Positions 24,525-32,274 of a stretch of 47,981 nucleotides of DNA are shown one piece after another; positions within the stretch are counted from its first letter, which is position 1; each line of letters begins with the position of its first letter. The stretch spans positions 1 through 47,981 of the forward strand of contig NZ_JACVEG010000015.1 of the NCBI RefSeq assembly GCF_014596725.1. Reading direction: 5' to 3'. Origin of the DNA: Vibrio sp. Y2-5. GTDB lineage: Bacteria; Pseudomonadota; Gammaproteobacteria; Enterobacterales; Vibrionaceae. Under the pieces are notes generated by a model. The model did not search any database and was not told where the DNA came from. It was given only the letters and a program-made list of their open reading frames with translations. The translations under genes and the position numbers were made by a program.

Positions 24525-24878
24525 ATGGATAAAGTCTTTATAGAGCAGCTAGAAGTCATTACCACAATAGGGGTTTATGACTGGGAACAGACCATAAAAC
24601 AAAAATTGGTTCTCGATTTGGAAATGGCTCATGACAATAAGCCAGCAGGTAACAGCGACGATGTTGCTCATGCTCTAGACTACGCTCAAGTCAGCCAAGC
24701 CGTAATTGAACATATTGAATCAGGCCGTTTCTTATTGGTTGAAAGAGTGGCGGAAGAAGTCGCTAGTTTAATCATGCAACGCTTCAATGTGCCTTGGATT
24801 CGTATCCGACTGACAAAACCGGGTGCAGTGCCACAGGCGAAAGGTGTAGGAGTGATCATCGAAAGAGGATCATTATGA
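24525..24878 (+). CDS. folB: dihydroneopterin aldolase FolB
   Basis: Cleaves 7,8-dihydroneopterin to 6-hydroxymethyl-dihydropterin in folate synthesis. It has 117 aa. It begins DKVFIEQLEVITTIGVYDWE, where the conserved Glu and Tyr bind the pterin, and ends with KPGAVPQAKGVGVIIERG holding the catalytic Lys. Its stop overlaps the folK start (ATGA), so the two consecutive pathway steps are translationally coupled. Confidence 0.95.
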   Translation: MDKVFIEQLEVITTIGVYDWEQTIKQKLVLDLEMAHDNKPAGNSDDVAHALDYAQVSQAVIEHIESGRFLLVERVAEEVASLIMQRFNVPWIRIRLTKPGAVPQAKGVGVIIERGSL

Positions 24879-25366
24879 TCACTGCCTATGTTGGCGTTGG
24901 TTCTAATATAGAACGACGCCGTCATATTGAAGCGGCAATTCAAGAGCTGAGCCGGTTGGGAAGCGAATTACGTCTTTCAACAATTTATGAGTGCCCAGCT
25001 CAAGGGTTTGATAGTCATCCTTTTTTCAATTTAGTGGTGGAGCTAAAAACTTCATTGCCTCTGGACGATTTTCAGCAGTCTCTAAAAGATGCTGAATACC
25101 GTTGGGGGCGCGATATTGATGCGAAAAAATATCAAGATCGTACTCTGGATATGGATATTATTTTGTTTGGTGATGTCATATCCCCAAGCTCACCTGTTGT
25201 CCCGCGTCCGGATATTTATCAGTATCCATTTGTGATTCAGCCTCTGTATGAGTTATGCCCCGAACTCAATATTCCGGGAACCAATCTGTCCATCGAGAAA
25301 GTTTGGCAAGATGCTGAACGTTTAGAACAACTAAAGCCAGTCCCTCTCTGGTTTAGTATGAAGTAG
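24875..25366 (+). CDS. folK: FolK-type hydroxymethyldihydropterin pyrophosphokinase (divergent)
   Basis: Predicted to transfer pyrophosphate from ATP to 6-hydroxymethyl-dihydropterin, the step after FolB. From the ATG at 24875 (AGAGGA upstream, overlapping the folB stop) it has 163 aa. The frame is open further upstream inside folB, but that part is not FolK-like. It has AYVGVGSNIERRRHIEAAI and the metal-binding DRTLDMDIILFGD. The later loop reads VVPRPDIYQYPFVIQPL, without the usual PHPRxxER pattern, so it is a divergent paralogue of the E. coli-type enzyme. A second, canonical folK near pcnB is likely elsewhere. Confidence 0.85.
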   Translation: MITAYVGVGSNIERRRHIEAAIQELSRLGSELRLSTIYECPAQGFDSHPFFNLVVELKTSLPLDDFQQSLKDAEYRWGRDIDAKKYQDRTLDMDIILFGDVISPSSPVVPRPDIYQYPFVIQPLYELCPELNIPGTNLSIEKVWQDAERLEQLKPVPLWFSMK

Positions 25367-25374
25367 AGAACACA

Positions 25375-26178
25375 ATGAGTTATTTCGAGTCTTTTATGTT
25401 GGCTTTAATTCAAGGTTTTACTGAATTTTTGCCCATTTCCAGCTCTGCACATCTTATCTTGCCATCGGCAGTATTAGGTTGGGCTGATCAAGGTTTAGCA
25501 TTTGATGTTGCTGTTCATGTCGGCACGTTAACAGCGGTTGTCATTTACTTTAGAAAAGAAGTCAAAGCGTTGCTAAGTGCATTTTTTGCTTCTATTTTCA
25601 AAGGCGACCGTAGCAAAGAAGCAAATTTAGCTTGGTGTATTTTTTTAGCAACTATCCCAGCTTGTGTCTTTGGCTTGTTGATGAAAGACATCATCGAGAT
25701 CTACTTACGTAGCGCTTGGGTGATTGCTGCTACCACCATTATTTTTGGTATTCCGCTTTGGTACGCTGATAAAACGGCAAAACAGAACATTAATGAGTAT
25801 CAATCTGGCTGGAAGAAAGCGCTTTTCATCGGTTTTGCGCAAGCGGTGGCCATGATTCCGGGAACCTCTCGTTCAGGTATTACCATTACTGCGGCTCTTT
25901 ATCTTGGTTTTACTCGTGAAGCGGCGGCACGTTTTTCGTTCTTAATGTCGATACCAATCATCGTACTGGCGGGTAGTTACTTAGGTTTACAACTGGTCAC
26001 CAGTGGTGAGCCTATCCATGTGGGATTCTTAATGACAGGTATATTGACGTCATTTATCAGCGCTTATATCTGTATTTTCTTTTTCCTAAAGCTTATTTCT
26101 CGAATGGGTATGACCCCATTTGTAATTTATCGTTTGATTTTAGGTGTGGGGTTATTTGCCTTTCTATTGAGCCGTTAG
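25375..26178 (+). CDS. uppP: undecaprenyl-diphosphate phosphatase UppP (BacA)
   Basis: Membrane phosphatase that regenerates undecaprenyl phosphate, the lipid carrier for cell-wall synthesis; overproduction gives bacitracin resistance. The 267 aa have seven or eight hydrophobic segments. The two signature motifs are present: QGFTEFLPISSSAHLILPS at residues 14-32, and PGTSRSGITITAALYLG near residue 161, which carry the Glu, His/Ser and Arg of the active site. It starts 8 bases after folK, and folB-folK-uppP forms a compact operon. In E. coli folB is also next to uppP. Confidence 0.96.
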   Translation: MSYFESFMLALIQGFTEFLPISSSAHLILPSAVLGWADQGLAFDVAVHVGTLTAVVIYFRKEVKALLSAFFASIFKGDRSKEANLAWCIFLATIPACVFGLLMKDIIEIYLRSAWVIAATTIIFGIPLWYADKTAKQNINEYQSGWKKALFIGFAQAVAMIPGTSRSGITITAALYLGFTREAAARFSFLMSIPIIVLAGSYLGLQLVTSGEPIHVGFLMTGILTSFISAYICIFFFLKLISRMGMTPFVIYRLILGVGLFAFLLSR

Positions 26179-26230
26179 TCGCCTGAAAAAGGGGCTTATG
26201 GTATAAATAGGGTGTTTTACCCAAATTGAC

Positions 26231-26260
26231 AAAAAGGCCGTTTTTATTCGGCCTTTCTTC
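26231..26260 (+). terminator. Terminator after uppP
   Basis: AAAGGCCG and CGGCCTTT (8 bp) enclose TTTTTATT, with T residues after the right arm and A residues before the left. It separates folB-folK-uppP from the ftsB operon. Confidence 0.85.
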
Positions 26261-26304
26261 TATATACACCGATTTTTTTATCAATATTAACGAGTGTGAA
26301 AGTA

Positions 26305-26586
26305 ATGCGAGTACTTGCGGTGACATTAACTCTGCTGCTTGGTTTTCTACAATACAGCTTGTGGCAGGGGAAGAACGGAATATCTGATTATCATGCTGTA
26401 GCGGCAGAGATAGAAGTTCAAGAGCAAGTAAATACTAACTTACATCAACGTAACCAAGAGATGTTCGCGGAAATTGATGATTTGCGCCAAGGTCTAGATG
26501 CGATTGAAGAAAGAGCTCGTCATGAATTAGGTATGGTGAAAAGTGGAGAAACTTTTTACCGTATTATCGGAGAGGATGACCGTTGA
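26305..26586 (+). CDS. ftsB: cell division protein FtsB
   Basis: Bitopic inner-membrane protein of the FtsQLB complex that licenses septal peptidoglycan synthesis. From the ATG at 26305 it has 93 aa. It has a membrane segment of about residues 3-18, then QYSLWQGKNGISDY, a coiled coil with leucine/isoleucine spacing to about residue 65, and the conserved tail EERARHELGMVKSGETFYRI. A GTG at 26296 is in frame but lies only one base after the GAG that would be its ribosome binding site. Its stop overlaps the ispD start (TGATG). Confidence 0.93.
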   Translation: MRVLAVTLTLLLGFLQYSLWQGKNGISDYHAVAAEIEVQEQVNTNLHQRNQEMFAEIDDLRQGLDAIEERARHELGMVKSGETFYRIIGEDDR

Positions 26587-27281
26587 TGGATAAATCAATC
26601 ATTGCGGTTGTACCTGCAGCGGGTGTTGGCAGTCGGATGCAGGCTGACCGTCCCAAACAATATTTAAAACTTTTGGGCAAAACCGTACTTGAGCACACCG
26701 TGTCCAAGCTACTGGCGCTTCCAAAAGTTTCCAAAGTGGTTGTTGCAGTCAGCGAAGATGACCCTTATTTTTCTACGTTAGCACTTGCTAACCACCCTCA
26801 AGTTATTCGAGTTAACGGCGGCAAAGAACGAGCAGATTCTGTTCTTTCAGCGTTGAATTACATCTGCAAACATGACGTCAGCGAATGGGTTTTAGTGCAT
26901 GATGCCGCTCGCCCTTGTTTCACCGAGCTGGATGTTACACGACTCATCGAATGTGCTGAAAATCATTCTGTTGGCGCGATTCTCGCGGCTCCAGTCAGAG
27001 ATACCATGAAGCGTAGCAATGAGCTGCAGAACATCGACCACACGGTTGAGCGTTCGAATCTTTGGCACGCTTTGACGCCGCAAATGTTCCGCACTCTACC
27101 TTTGCGCGATGCCTTGATTGATGGGTTAGCGAGCAAAGCGACTATCACCGATGAAGCTTCTGCTTTCGAAAGACTGAAATTAAGTCCGGCTTTAGTTAAT
27201 GGCCGAGCAGACAATATAAAAATTACCCAGCCAGAAGATCTCGCATTGGCTGAGTTCTATTTAAGCCGAAATAAGGAATAA
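26586..27281 (+). CDS. ispD: 2-C-methyl-D-erythritol 4-phosphate cytidylyltransferase IspD
   Basis: Third step of the MEP isoprenoid pathway: CTP + methylerythritol phosphate gives CDP-methylerythritol. The 231 aa begin at the ATG overlapping the ftsB stop, with AGAGGA upstream. The nucleotide-binding loop is VPAAGVGSRMQADRPKQYL (residues 9-27). The family signature VLVHDAARPC lies near residue 103, and TITDEASAFE follows. A TTG one codon upstream is in frame and less likely. It is directly followed by ispF, as in E. coli. Confidence 0.96.
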   Translation: MDKSIIAVVPAAGVGSRMQADRPKQYLKLLGKTVLEHTVSKLLALPKVSKVVVAVSEDDPYFSTLALANHPQVIRVNGGKERADSVLSALNYICKHDVSEWVLVHDAARPCFTELDVTRLIECAENHSVGAILAAPVRDTMKRSNELQNIDHTVERSNLWHALTPQMFRTLPLRDALIDGLASKATITDEASAFERLKLSPALVNGRADNIKITQPEDLALAEFYLSRNKE

Positions 27282-27283
27282 GC

Positions 27284-27760
27284 ATGATACGAATTGGCCA
27301 TGGTTTTGATGTGCATAAATTTGGTGGTGAAGGCCCAGTCATTATTGGCGGAGTTGCCGTTCCTTATGAACAAGGTTTAATTGCACATTCTGATGGCGAT
27401 GTCGCTCTGCATGCACTCTGTGATGCACTGCTTGGTGCTATTGCTGCGGGTGATATCGGTAAGCACTTTCCCGATACTGATGATAAATGGAAAGGTGCAG
27501 ATAGCCGTGAACTCTTGAAAGATGTTTATCGTCGAGTAAAAGAATCAGGCTATCGTTTAGGAAATGCAGACGTCACCATTATTGCTCAAGCACCTAAAAT
27601 GGCTCCTCATATAGAAGCAATGTGCGCAGCAATTGCTCAGGATTTAGAGACTGACATTGGTAATATCAATGTCAAAGCTACGACGTCTGAACGTTTAGGT
27701 TTCACTGGCCGCAAAGAAGGCATTGCGTGTGAAGCCGTTGTACTACTGATGAAAGCATAA
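27284..27760 (+). CDS. ispF: 2-C-methyl-D-erythritol 2,4-cyclodiphosphate synthase IspF
   Basis: Fifth step of the MEP pathway, closing the cyclic diphosphate with release of CMP. The protein forms trimers with one Zn2+ per active site. It has 158 aa. GHGFDVHKF supplies the metal-binding Asp and His, followed by HSDGDVALHALCDALLGA, GDIGKHFPDTD and TTSERLGFTGRKEGIA. AAGGA lies before the ATG, 2 bases after ispD ends, so both genes share one transcript. Confidence 0.97.
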   Translation: MIRIGHGFDVHKFGGEGPVIIGGVAVPYEQGLIAHSDGDVALHALCDALLGAIAAGDIGKHFPDTDDKWKGADSRELLKDVYRRVKESGYRLGNADVTIIAQAPKMAPHIEAMCAAIAQDLETDIGNINVKATTSERLGFTGRKEGIACEAVVLLMKA

Positions 27761-27770
27761 AGAGTAGAAA

Positions 27771-28817
27771 ATGACAGATATTCTATCTTCACTCGCTTAC
27801 CTGTGTGGTAAACCCACAGTGAAAGGCAAAATAAAAGCTAAACCAGAAGATTTTAAAGTGGTCGAGAATCTGGGTTATGAGTTTACTGGCAGCGGTGAGC
27901 ACCTTATGGTTTCTATTCGTAAGACGGGTGAAAATACCAGTTTTGTTGCGAATGAACTGGCTAAAGCGTGTGGCGTAAAGTCAAAAGATGTTAGCTGGGC
28001 AGGGTTGAAAGACCGCCATGCTGTGACAGAACAATGGTTGAGTGTTCATTTACCTACCGCGGGCTTTCCAAATCTTGCTTTGTTTCAATCACAGCACCCG
28101 AGTATTGAAGTTCTAGCGATGACTCGCCACCACAAGAAGCTCCGTCCCGGCGACCTAGCAGGTAACACCTTCGAAGTCACTATGTCAGAAGTGACGGATG
28201 TTGAAGAAGTGGTTAAACGTTTGGAAGTGGTGGCAAAACAAGGTGTACCTAATTACTTCGGTAATCAGCGTTTTGGGAAAGATGGTAACAACTTAGAAGA
28301 ATCTCGCCGTTGGGGGCGTGAAAACGTCCGTACTCGCAATCAGAATCAGCGTAGTCTTTATCTATCTACTGCTCGTTCTTGGATATTCAACCGCATTGTC
28401 TCTTCTCGTATTGAGCAAAATTGTTTTTATCGTTTTGTCGACGGTGATATCGCTCTGATTAACGGTGAGCAAACGTTGGTGAGTGCAGACAAGGTTGCTG
28501 AATTTAACCAACTTCTTGAGCAAGATAAAGTACAGATTTCTGCGGCTTTAGCTGGTGATAACGCTCTGCCAACACAAGCGGAATCGCAAAAGATCGAACA
28601 ACACTTTCTCGATGCCGAAGAAGACTTAATGAAGCTGATTCGCGGTAATCGCATGCGTCATGATCGCAGAGCAATCGCGTTGAAAGCTCAAGATTTGAGT
28701 TGGCAAGTGGATGGTGACTCTATTACGTTAAAATTCGCTCTTGATGCTGGCAGTTTTGCGACGTCGATAGTGAGAGAACTCATAGAAGAGATTCCTGTAG
28801 AGCGTGTGTATGAGTGA
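27771..28817 (+). CDS. truD: tRNA pseudouridine(13) synthase TruD
   Basis: Converts U13 of tRNA-Glu to pseudouridine. It has 348 aa. The N-terminal half contains the TruD signature SWAGLKDRHAVTEQWLS with catalytic Asp81. The FEVTM and VPNYFGNQRFGKDGNN motifs follow, then the inserted TRUD domain. It begins 10 bases after ispF and ends inside surE (8-base overlap), in the same order as E. coli (ispD-ispF-truD-surE-pcm-nlpD-rpoS). Confidence 0.96.
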   Translation: MTDILSSLAYLCGKPTVKGKIKAKPEDFKVVENLGYEFTGSGEHLMVSIRKTGENTSFVANELAKACGVKSKDVSWAGLKDRHAVTEQWLSVHLPTAGFPNLALFQSQHPSIEVLAMTRHHKKLRPGDLAGNTFEVTMSEVTDVEEVVKRLEVVAKQGVPNYFGNQRFGKDGNNLEESRRWGRENVRTRNQNQRSLYLSTARSWIFNRIVSSRIEQNCFYRFVDGDIALINGEQTLVSADKVAEFNQLLEQDKVQISAALAGDNALPTQAESQKIEQHFLDAEEDLMKLIRGNRMRHDRRAIALKAQDLSWQVDGDSITLKFALDAGSFATSIVRELIEEIPVERVYE

Positions 28818-29577
28818 TAAGAAACTAAAAATACTGTTAAGTAATGATGATGGTGTGTTTGCCGATGGCATTCATGCTCTAGCAGCGGCTATCTCTGATC
28901 TCGCAGACGTTATTATTGTTGCGCCAGACAGAAACCGCTCTGGCGCTTCAAACTCTCTGACATTGGAACAGCCACTGCGTGTTTCTAAAGTTGCGCCGAA
29001 TACATACTCAGTGCAAGGCACACCAACTGACTGCGTCCATTTTGCTTTGAATGAGTTGCTTAAAGATTCAATGCCAGATCTGGTGTTAACCGGAATCAAT
29101 CATGGTGCGAATCTTGGTGATGATGTTCTTTATTCTGGTACTGTTGCCGCTGCGATGGAAGGACACTTCTTAGGTGTTCAGTCGATTGCCTTTTCATTGG
29201 TTGGAAACCAACATTTTGCTACAGCAGGAAAAATTGCTCGCCAGCTGGTAGAGCAACATCTGCGTCGAGCTATTCCAACTAATCGTTTATTGAACGTTAA
29301 TGTTCCAGATGTCCCATTTGAAGAGCTTGCCGGTACGCAAGTGACTCGTTTAGGTGCTCGTCATCACGCTGAAAGCATGATTAAGCAGAAAGATCCTCGA
29401 GGTCATGATATTTATTGGTTAGGTCCTCCTGGTAAAGAGCAAGACGCTGGTGAAGGGACAGACTTCTATGCTATTGAGCATGGATTTGTTTCACTGACTC
29501 CAATGCAGGTAGATCTTACCGCGCATGAGTCTTTAGGTAGTATGGATCATTGGTTAAAGGACAGAACTGATGGCTAA
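28810..29577 (+). CDS. surE: 5'/3'-nucleotidase SurE
   Basis: Metal-dependent nucleotidase/exopolyphosphatase linked to stationary-phase survival. From the ATG at 28810 it has 255 aa. Two residues further upstream are open (GTG at 28804) but less likely. The metal-binding LLSNDDGVFADGIHAL opens the protein, then APDRNRSGASNSLTL and VQGTPTDCVHFALNE. LTGINHGANLGDDVLYSGTV follows. It overlaps truD by 8 bases and pcm by 8 bases, so translation is probably coupled. Confidence 0.96.
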   Translation: MSDKKLKILLSNDDGVFADGIHALAAAISDLADVIIVAPDRNRSGASNSLTLEQPLRVSKVAPNTYSVQGTPTDCVHFALNELLKDSMPDLVLTGINHGANLGDDVLYSGTVAAAMEGHFLGVQSIAFSLVGNQHFATAGKIARQLVEQHLRRAIPTNRLLNVNVPDVPFEELAGTQVTRLGARHHAESMIKQKDPRGHDIYWLGPPGKEQDAGEGTDFYAIEHGFVSLTPMQVDLTAHESLGSMDHWLKDRTDG

Positions 29578-30196
29578 TCCAAAAGCCGATAAATTAATTC
29601 AGTTTTTATTAGCAAATGGTATTACTGATCAGCAGGTTTTGCAGGTAATACATCAGTTGCCTCGTGAATACTTTGTTTCTCAAGCAATGGTTCATCAGGC
29701 GTATGACAACAATGCTCTGCCGATTGGTCAGGGCCAAACCATTTCTCAGCCGTATATCGTTGCAAAAATGACACAAATGTTGGAATTGCAACGAAATAGC
29801 CGAGTGCTGGAAGTGGGGACGGGATCTGGTTATCAGACCGCGATTTTGTCGCACTTAGTTGAGCATGTGTTTTCTGTTGAACGAATTAAATCTCTGCAAT
29901 GGGAAGCGAAACGTCGCCTAAAACAACTCGATATTTATAATGTCTCGACTAAACATGGCGACGGATGGCAGGGCTGGGCTGCGAAAGCCCCATTTGATGC
30001 AATCATAGTGACAGCTGCGGCGCAAAAAGTACCACAAGCTCTGTTAGATCAACTTGCTGACGGAGGACGTTTAATCATCCCTGTCGGTGAAGATGAGCAG
30101 CAACTGTATAAGATAATTCGTAAAGGTGACGAGTTTATTTCTCAGCTAATAGAAACGGTGCGTTTTGTACCTTTAGTTGCTGGTGACCTAGCGTAA
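29570..30196 (+). CDS. pcm: protein-L-isoaspartate O-methyltransferase
   Basis: Methylates isoaspartate residues in ageing proteins with S-adenosylmethionine so that they can return to aspartate. It has 208 aa. PIGQGQTISQPYIVAKMTQ forms the acceptor site and VLEVGTGSGYQTAIL (about residues 80-94) is SAM motif I. The later DAIIVTAAA is also typical. It overlaps surE by 8 bases, and its TAA stop shares a base with the nlpD ATG (TAATG). Confidence 0.96.
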   Translation: MANPKADKLIQFLLANGITDQQVLQVIHQLPREYFVSQAMVHQAYDNNALPIGQGQTISQPYIVAKMTQMLELQRNSRVLEVGTGSGYQTAILSHLVEHVFSVERIKSLQWEAKRRLKQLDIYNVSTKHGDGWQGWAAKAPFDAIIVTAAAQKVPQALLDQLADGGRLIIPVGEDEQQLYKIIRKGDEFISQLIETVRFVPLVAGDLA

Positions 30197-31119
30197 TGAA
30201 GTGGTGTCAGCTCAAGACATTATCGGCGTGTGTACTGTGTGGCCTATTGTTAGGTTGTGCAGCAAGTTCTCCTGCGCCAGTCTCTGGGTTGAAAAAAGAT
30301 TACCGAGAAATTGCGCGAGGCAGTTATCGCGGTAGTTTCTATGAAGTGAACCGTGGTGATACGCTGTATTTTATAGCTTATGTCACAGACAAAGATGTAA
30401 AAGACATCATCAGTTACAACAAACTTACTCCTCCTTACACCATTCACCCTGGTCAAAAGTTAAGGCTTTGGCGTCCGGCATACACAGCGCCTGCTTATGG
30501 TGGAACGGGGGCTGGCGCAGCCGTTGCTACTACATCTAGTATTCCTGCGGTCTCTAAAGCCACATCAAAGTCGGTTTCTCCTCCAAAATCGAGCAAAAAT
30601 ACTAATACTGCCCAAGCTAACAAATCGAGAAATTCGGTCAAAAAAGATCCAAGAAAGACGATTGATCAATCGAAAGCAAAGGAGTATGTTGGTTCTAAGA
30701 CTCAACAAAATGTTAACAAAACTATAAGTAAACCTAAACCACAGAACGATAAAGTAGATAAGTGGTTGTGGCCAACAAAAGGGAGAGTTGTTAAAAACTT
30801 TTCAGCAGGAGATCAAGGGAATAAAGGCATCGACATTGCTGGACAGCGAGGTCAATCCATTACTTCTACTGCTGCTGGAACCGTGGTCTATTCGGGTAAT
30901 GCATTACGAGGTTACGGCAACTTAATCATCGTGAAGCATAATGAGCATTATTTAAGTGCTTATGCCCATAATGATCGGCTGTTGGTTAAAGAAGGACAAA
31001 GTGTTAAAGCTGGCCAAAAAATAGCAACAATGGGCAGCTCCGGTGCGAACAGTGTTCGTCTGCACTTTGAAATTCGTTATCAAGGTAAGTCTGTAAATCC
31101 AAAACGGTATTTACCTTAA
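30196..31119 (+). CDS. nlpD: lipoprotein NlpD (LysM, degenerate LytM amidase activator)
   Basis: Outer-membrane lipoprotein that activates the amidase AmiC for daughter-cell separation. A signal peptide ends in LLGC (Cys21, the lipidation site). A LysM peptidoglycan-binding domain covers about residues 49-92. A Ser/Lys/Thr-rich linker leads to an M23/LytM domain (about 195-305). That domain lacks the catalytic zinc ligands: NKGIDIA replaces the usual H-x-G-x-D and VRLHFEI has Arg for the first His of HxH. It should therefore be an activator, not a hydrolase. The end of nlpD and the 71-base gap should hold the main rpoS promoter, as in E. coli. Confidence 0.95.
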   Translation: MKWCQLKTLSACVLCGLLLGCAASSPAPVSGLKKDYREIARGSYRGSFYEVNRGDTLYFIAYVTDKDVKDIISYNKLTPPYTIHPGQKLRLWRPAYTAPAYGGTGAGAAVATTSSIPAVSKATSKSVSPPKSSKNTNTAQANKSRNSVKKDPRKTIDQSKAKEYVGSKTQQNVNKTISKPKPQNDKVDKWLWPTKGRVVKNFSAGDQGNKGIDIAGQRGQSITSTAAGTVVYSGNALRGYGNLIIVKHNEHYLSAYAHNDRLLVKEGQSVKAGQKIATMGSSGANSVRLHFEIRYQGKSVNPKRYLP

Positions 31120-31190
31120 ATATACTTGTGAAGAGTTATGTAGTGACATATTGAGCAGTAATGTCTTGCTAGCTCGCCGGGGGAGGCGCT

Positions 31191-32189
31191 ATGAGTATCA
31201 GCAATACAGTAACCAAGGAAGAAGAGTTTGACTTAGACATTGAATCAACAGAGGCTGTTGAAGTCGACGCTAAACTTACCACCCAAGACGATGACATTGA
31301 CCAAGCGGAAGAAGTCCGTGAAGAGTTCGATGCTTCAACCAAAAGCTTAGATGCAACGCAGATGTATCTCAGCGAAATTGGTTTCTCACCTCTTTTAACC
31401 GCCCAAGAAGAAGTTCTTTATGCTCGCCGAGCACTTCGTGGAGACGAAGCTGCAAGACGACGCATGATAGAAAGTAACTTACGTTTGGTGGTGAAAATAT
31501 CCCGTCGTTATAGCAATCGTGGTCTCGCTTTACTGGATCTTATTGAAGAAGGTAACTTAGGCTTGATCCGAGCTGTTGAAAAATTCGATCCAGAACGTGG
31601 ATTCCGTTTTTCAACCTACGCCACTTGGTGGATCCGTCAAACGATAGAACGTGCGCTAATGAATCAAACTCGCACCATTCGTCTGCCAATTCATGTGGTG
31701 AAAGAACTCAACATTTATCTACGTACTGCACGCGAGCTTTCGCAAAAACTCGATCATGAGCCAACAGCAGAAGAGATCGCTTCGGAGCTGGATAAGCCGG
31801 TTGATGATGTCAGCAAGATGCTGCGTCTAAATGAACGTATTAGCTCTGTCGATACCCCTATCGGTGGTGACGGGGATAAAGCACTACTCGATATTATTCC
31901 TGACATTAACAATTCAGATCCTGAAGTTTCGACTCAGGATGATGATATCCGTGATTCATTGATTGCGTGGCTTGAAGAGCTAAATCCTAAACAAAAAGAA
32001 GTGTTAGCGAGACGCTTTGGTTTGTTAGGCTACGAGCCATCAACTTTGGAAGAAGTTGGACGTGAAATAAACCTTACTCGTGAGCGTGTTCGTCAGATTC
32101 AGGTAGAAGGTTTACGCCGTTTGAGAGAGATCCTGATGAAACAAGGTTTGAATATGGAATCATTGTTCAACGTGGAAGCGGAAGCTTAA
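31191..32189 (+). CDS. rpoS: stationary-phase sigma factor RpoS (sigma38)
   Basis: Sigma factor for general stress and stationary phase. The 332 aa compare with 330 in E. coli. Region 1.2 is TQMYLSEIGFSPLLTAQEEV. The core regions 2.x have SNLRLVVKISRRYSNRGLALLDLIEEGNLGL and GFRFSTYATWWIRQTIERA. Region 3 and region 4.2 (STLEEVGREINLTRERVRQIQ) follow. The N-terminus is acidic. A strong GGGGGAGG precedes the ATG. It lies 71 bases after nlpD, with a terminator after it shared with mutS. The leader can fold (see findings), consistent with post-transcriptional control known for this gene. Confidence 0.98.
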   Translation: MSISNTVTKEEEFDLDIESTEAVEVDAKLTTQDDDIDQAEEVREEFDASTKSLDATQMYLSEIGFSPLLTAQEEVLYARRALRGDEAARRRMIESNLRLVVKISRRYSNRGLALLDLIEEGNLGLIRAVEKFDPERGFRFSTYATWWIRQTIERALMNQTRTIRLPIHVVKELNIYLRTARELSQKLDHEPTAEEIASELDKPVDDVSKMLRLNERISSVDTPIGGDGDKALLDIIPDINNSDPEVSTQDDDIRDSLIAWLEELNPKQKEVLARRFGLLGYEPSTLEEVGREINLTRERVRQIQVEGLRRLREILMKQGLNMESLFNVEAEA

Positions 32190-32223
32190 TCACCCCCTCT
32201 TTTAAGTTCAAATTTTATCTATT

Positions 32224-32250
32224 AAAAAGGCACTCGATGAGTGCCTTTTT
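32224..32250. terminator. Bidirectional terminator between rpoS and mutS
   Basis: AAAAAGGCACTC and GAGTGCCTTTTT form a 12-bp perfect stem with loop GAT, with T and A tracts on opposite flanks. Confidence 0.95.
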
Positions 32251-32274
32251 GTTATTGAACCCTGCAAAGAATAG

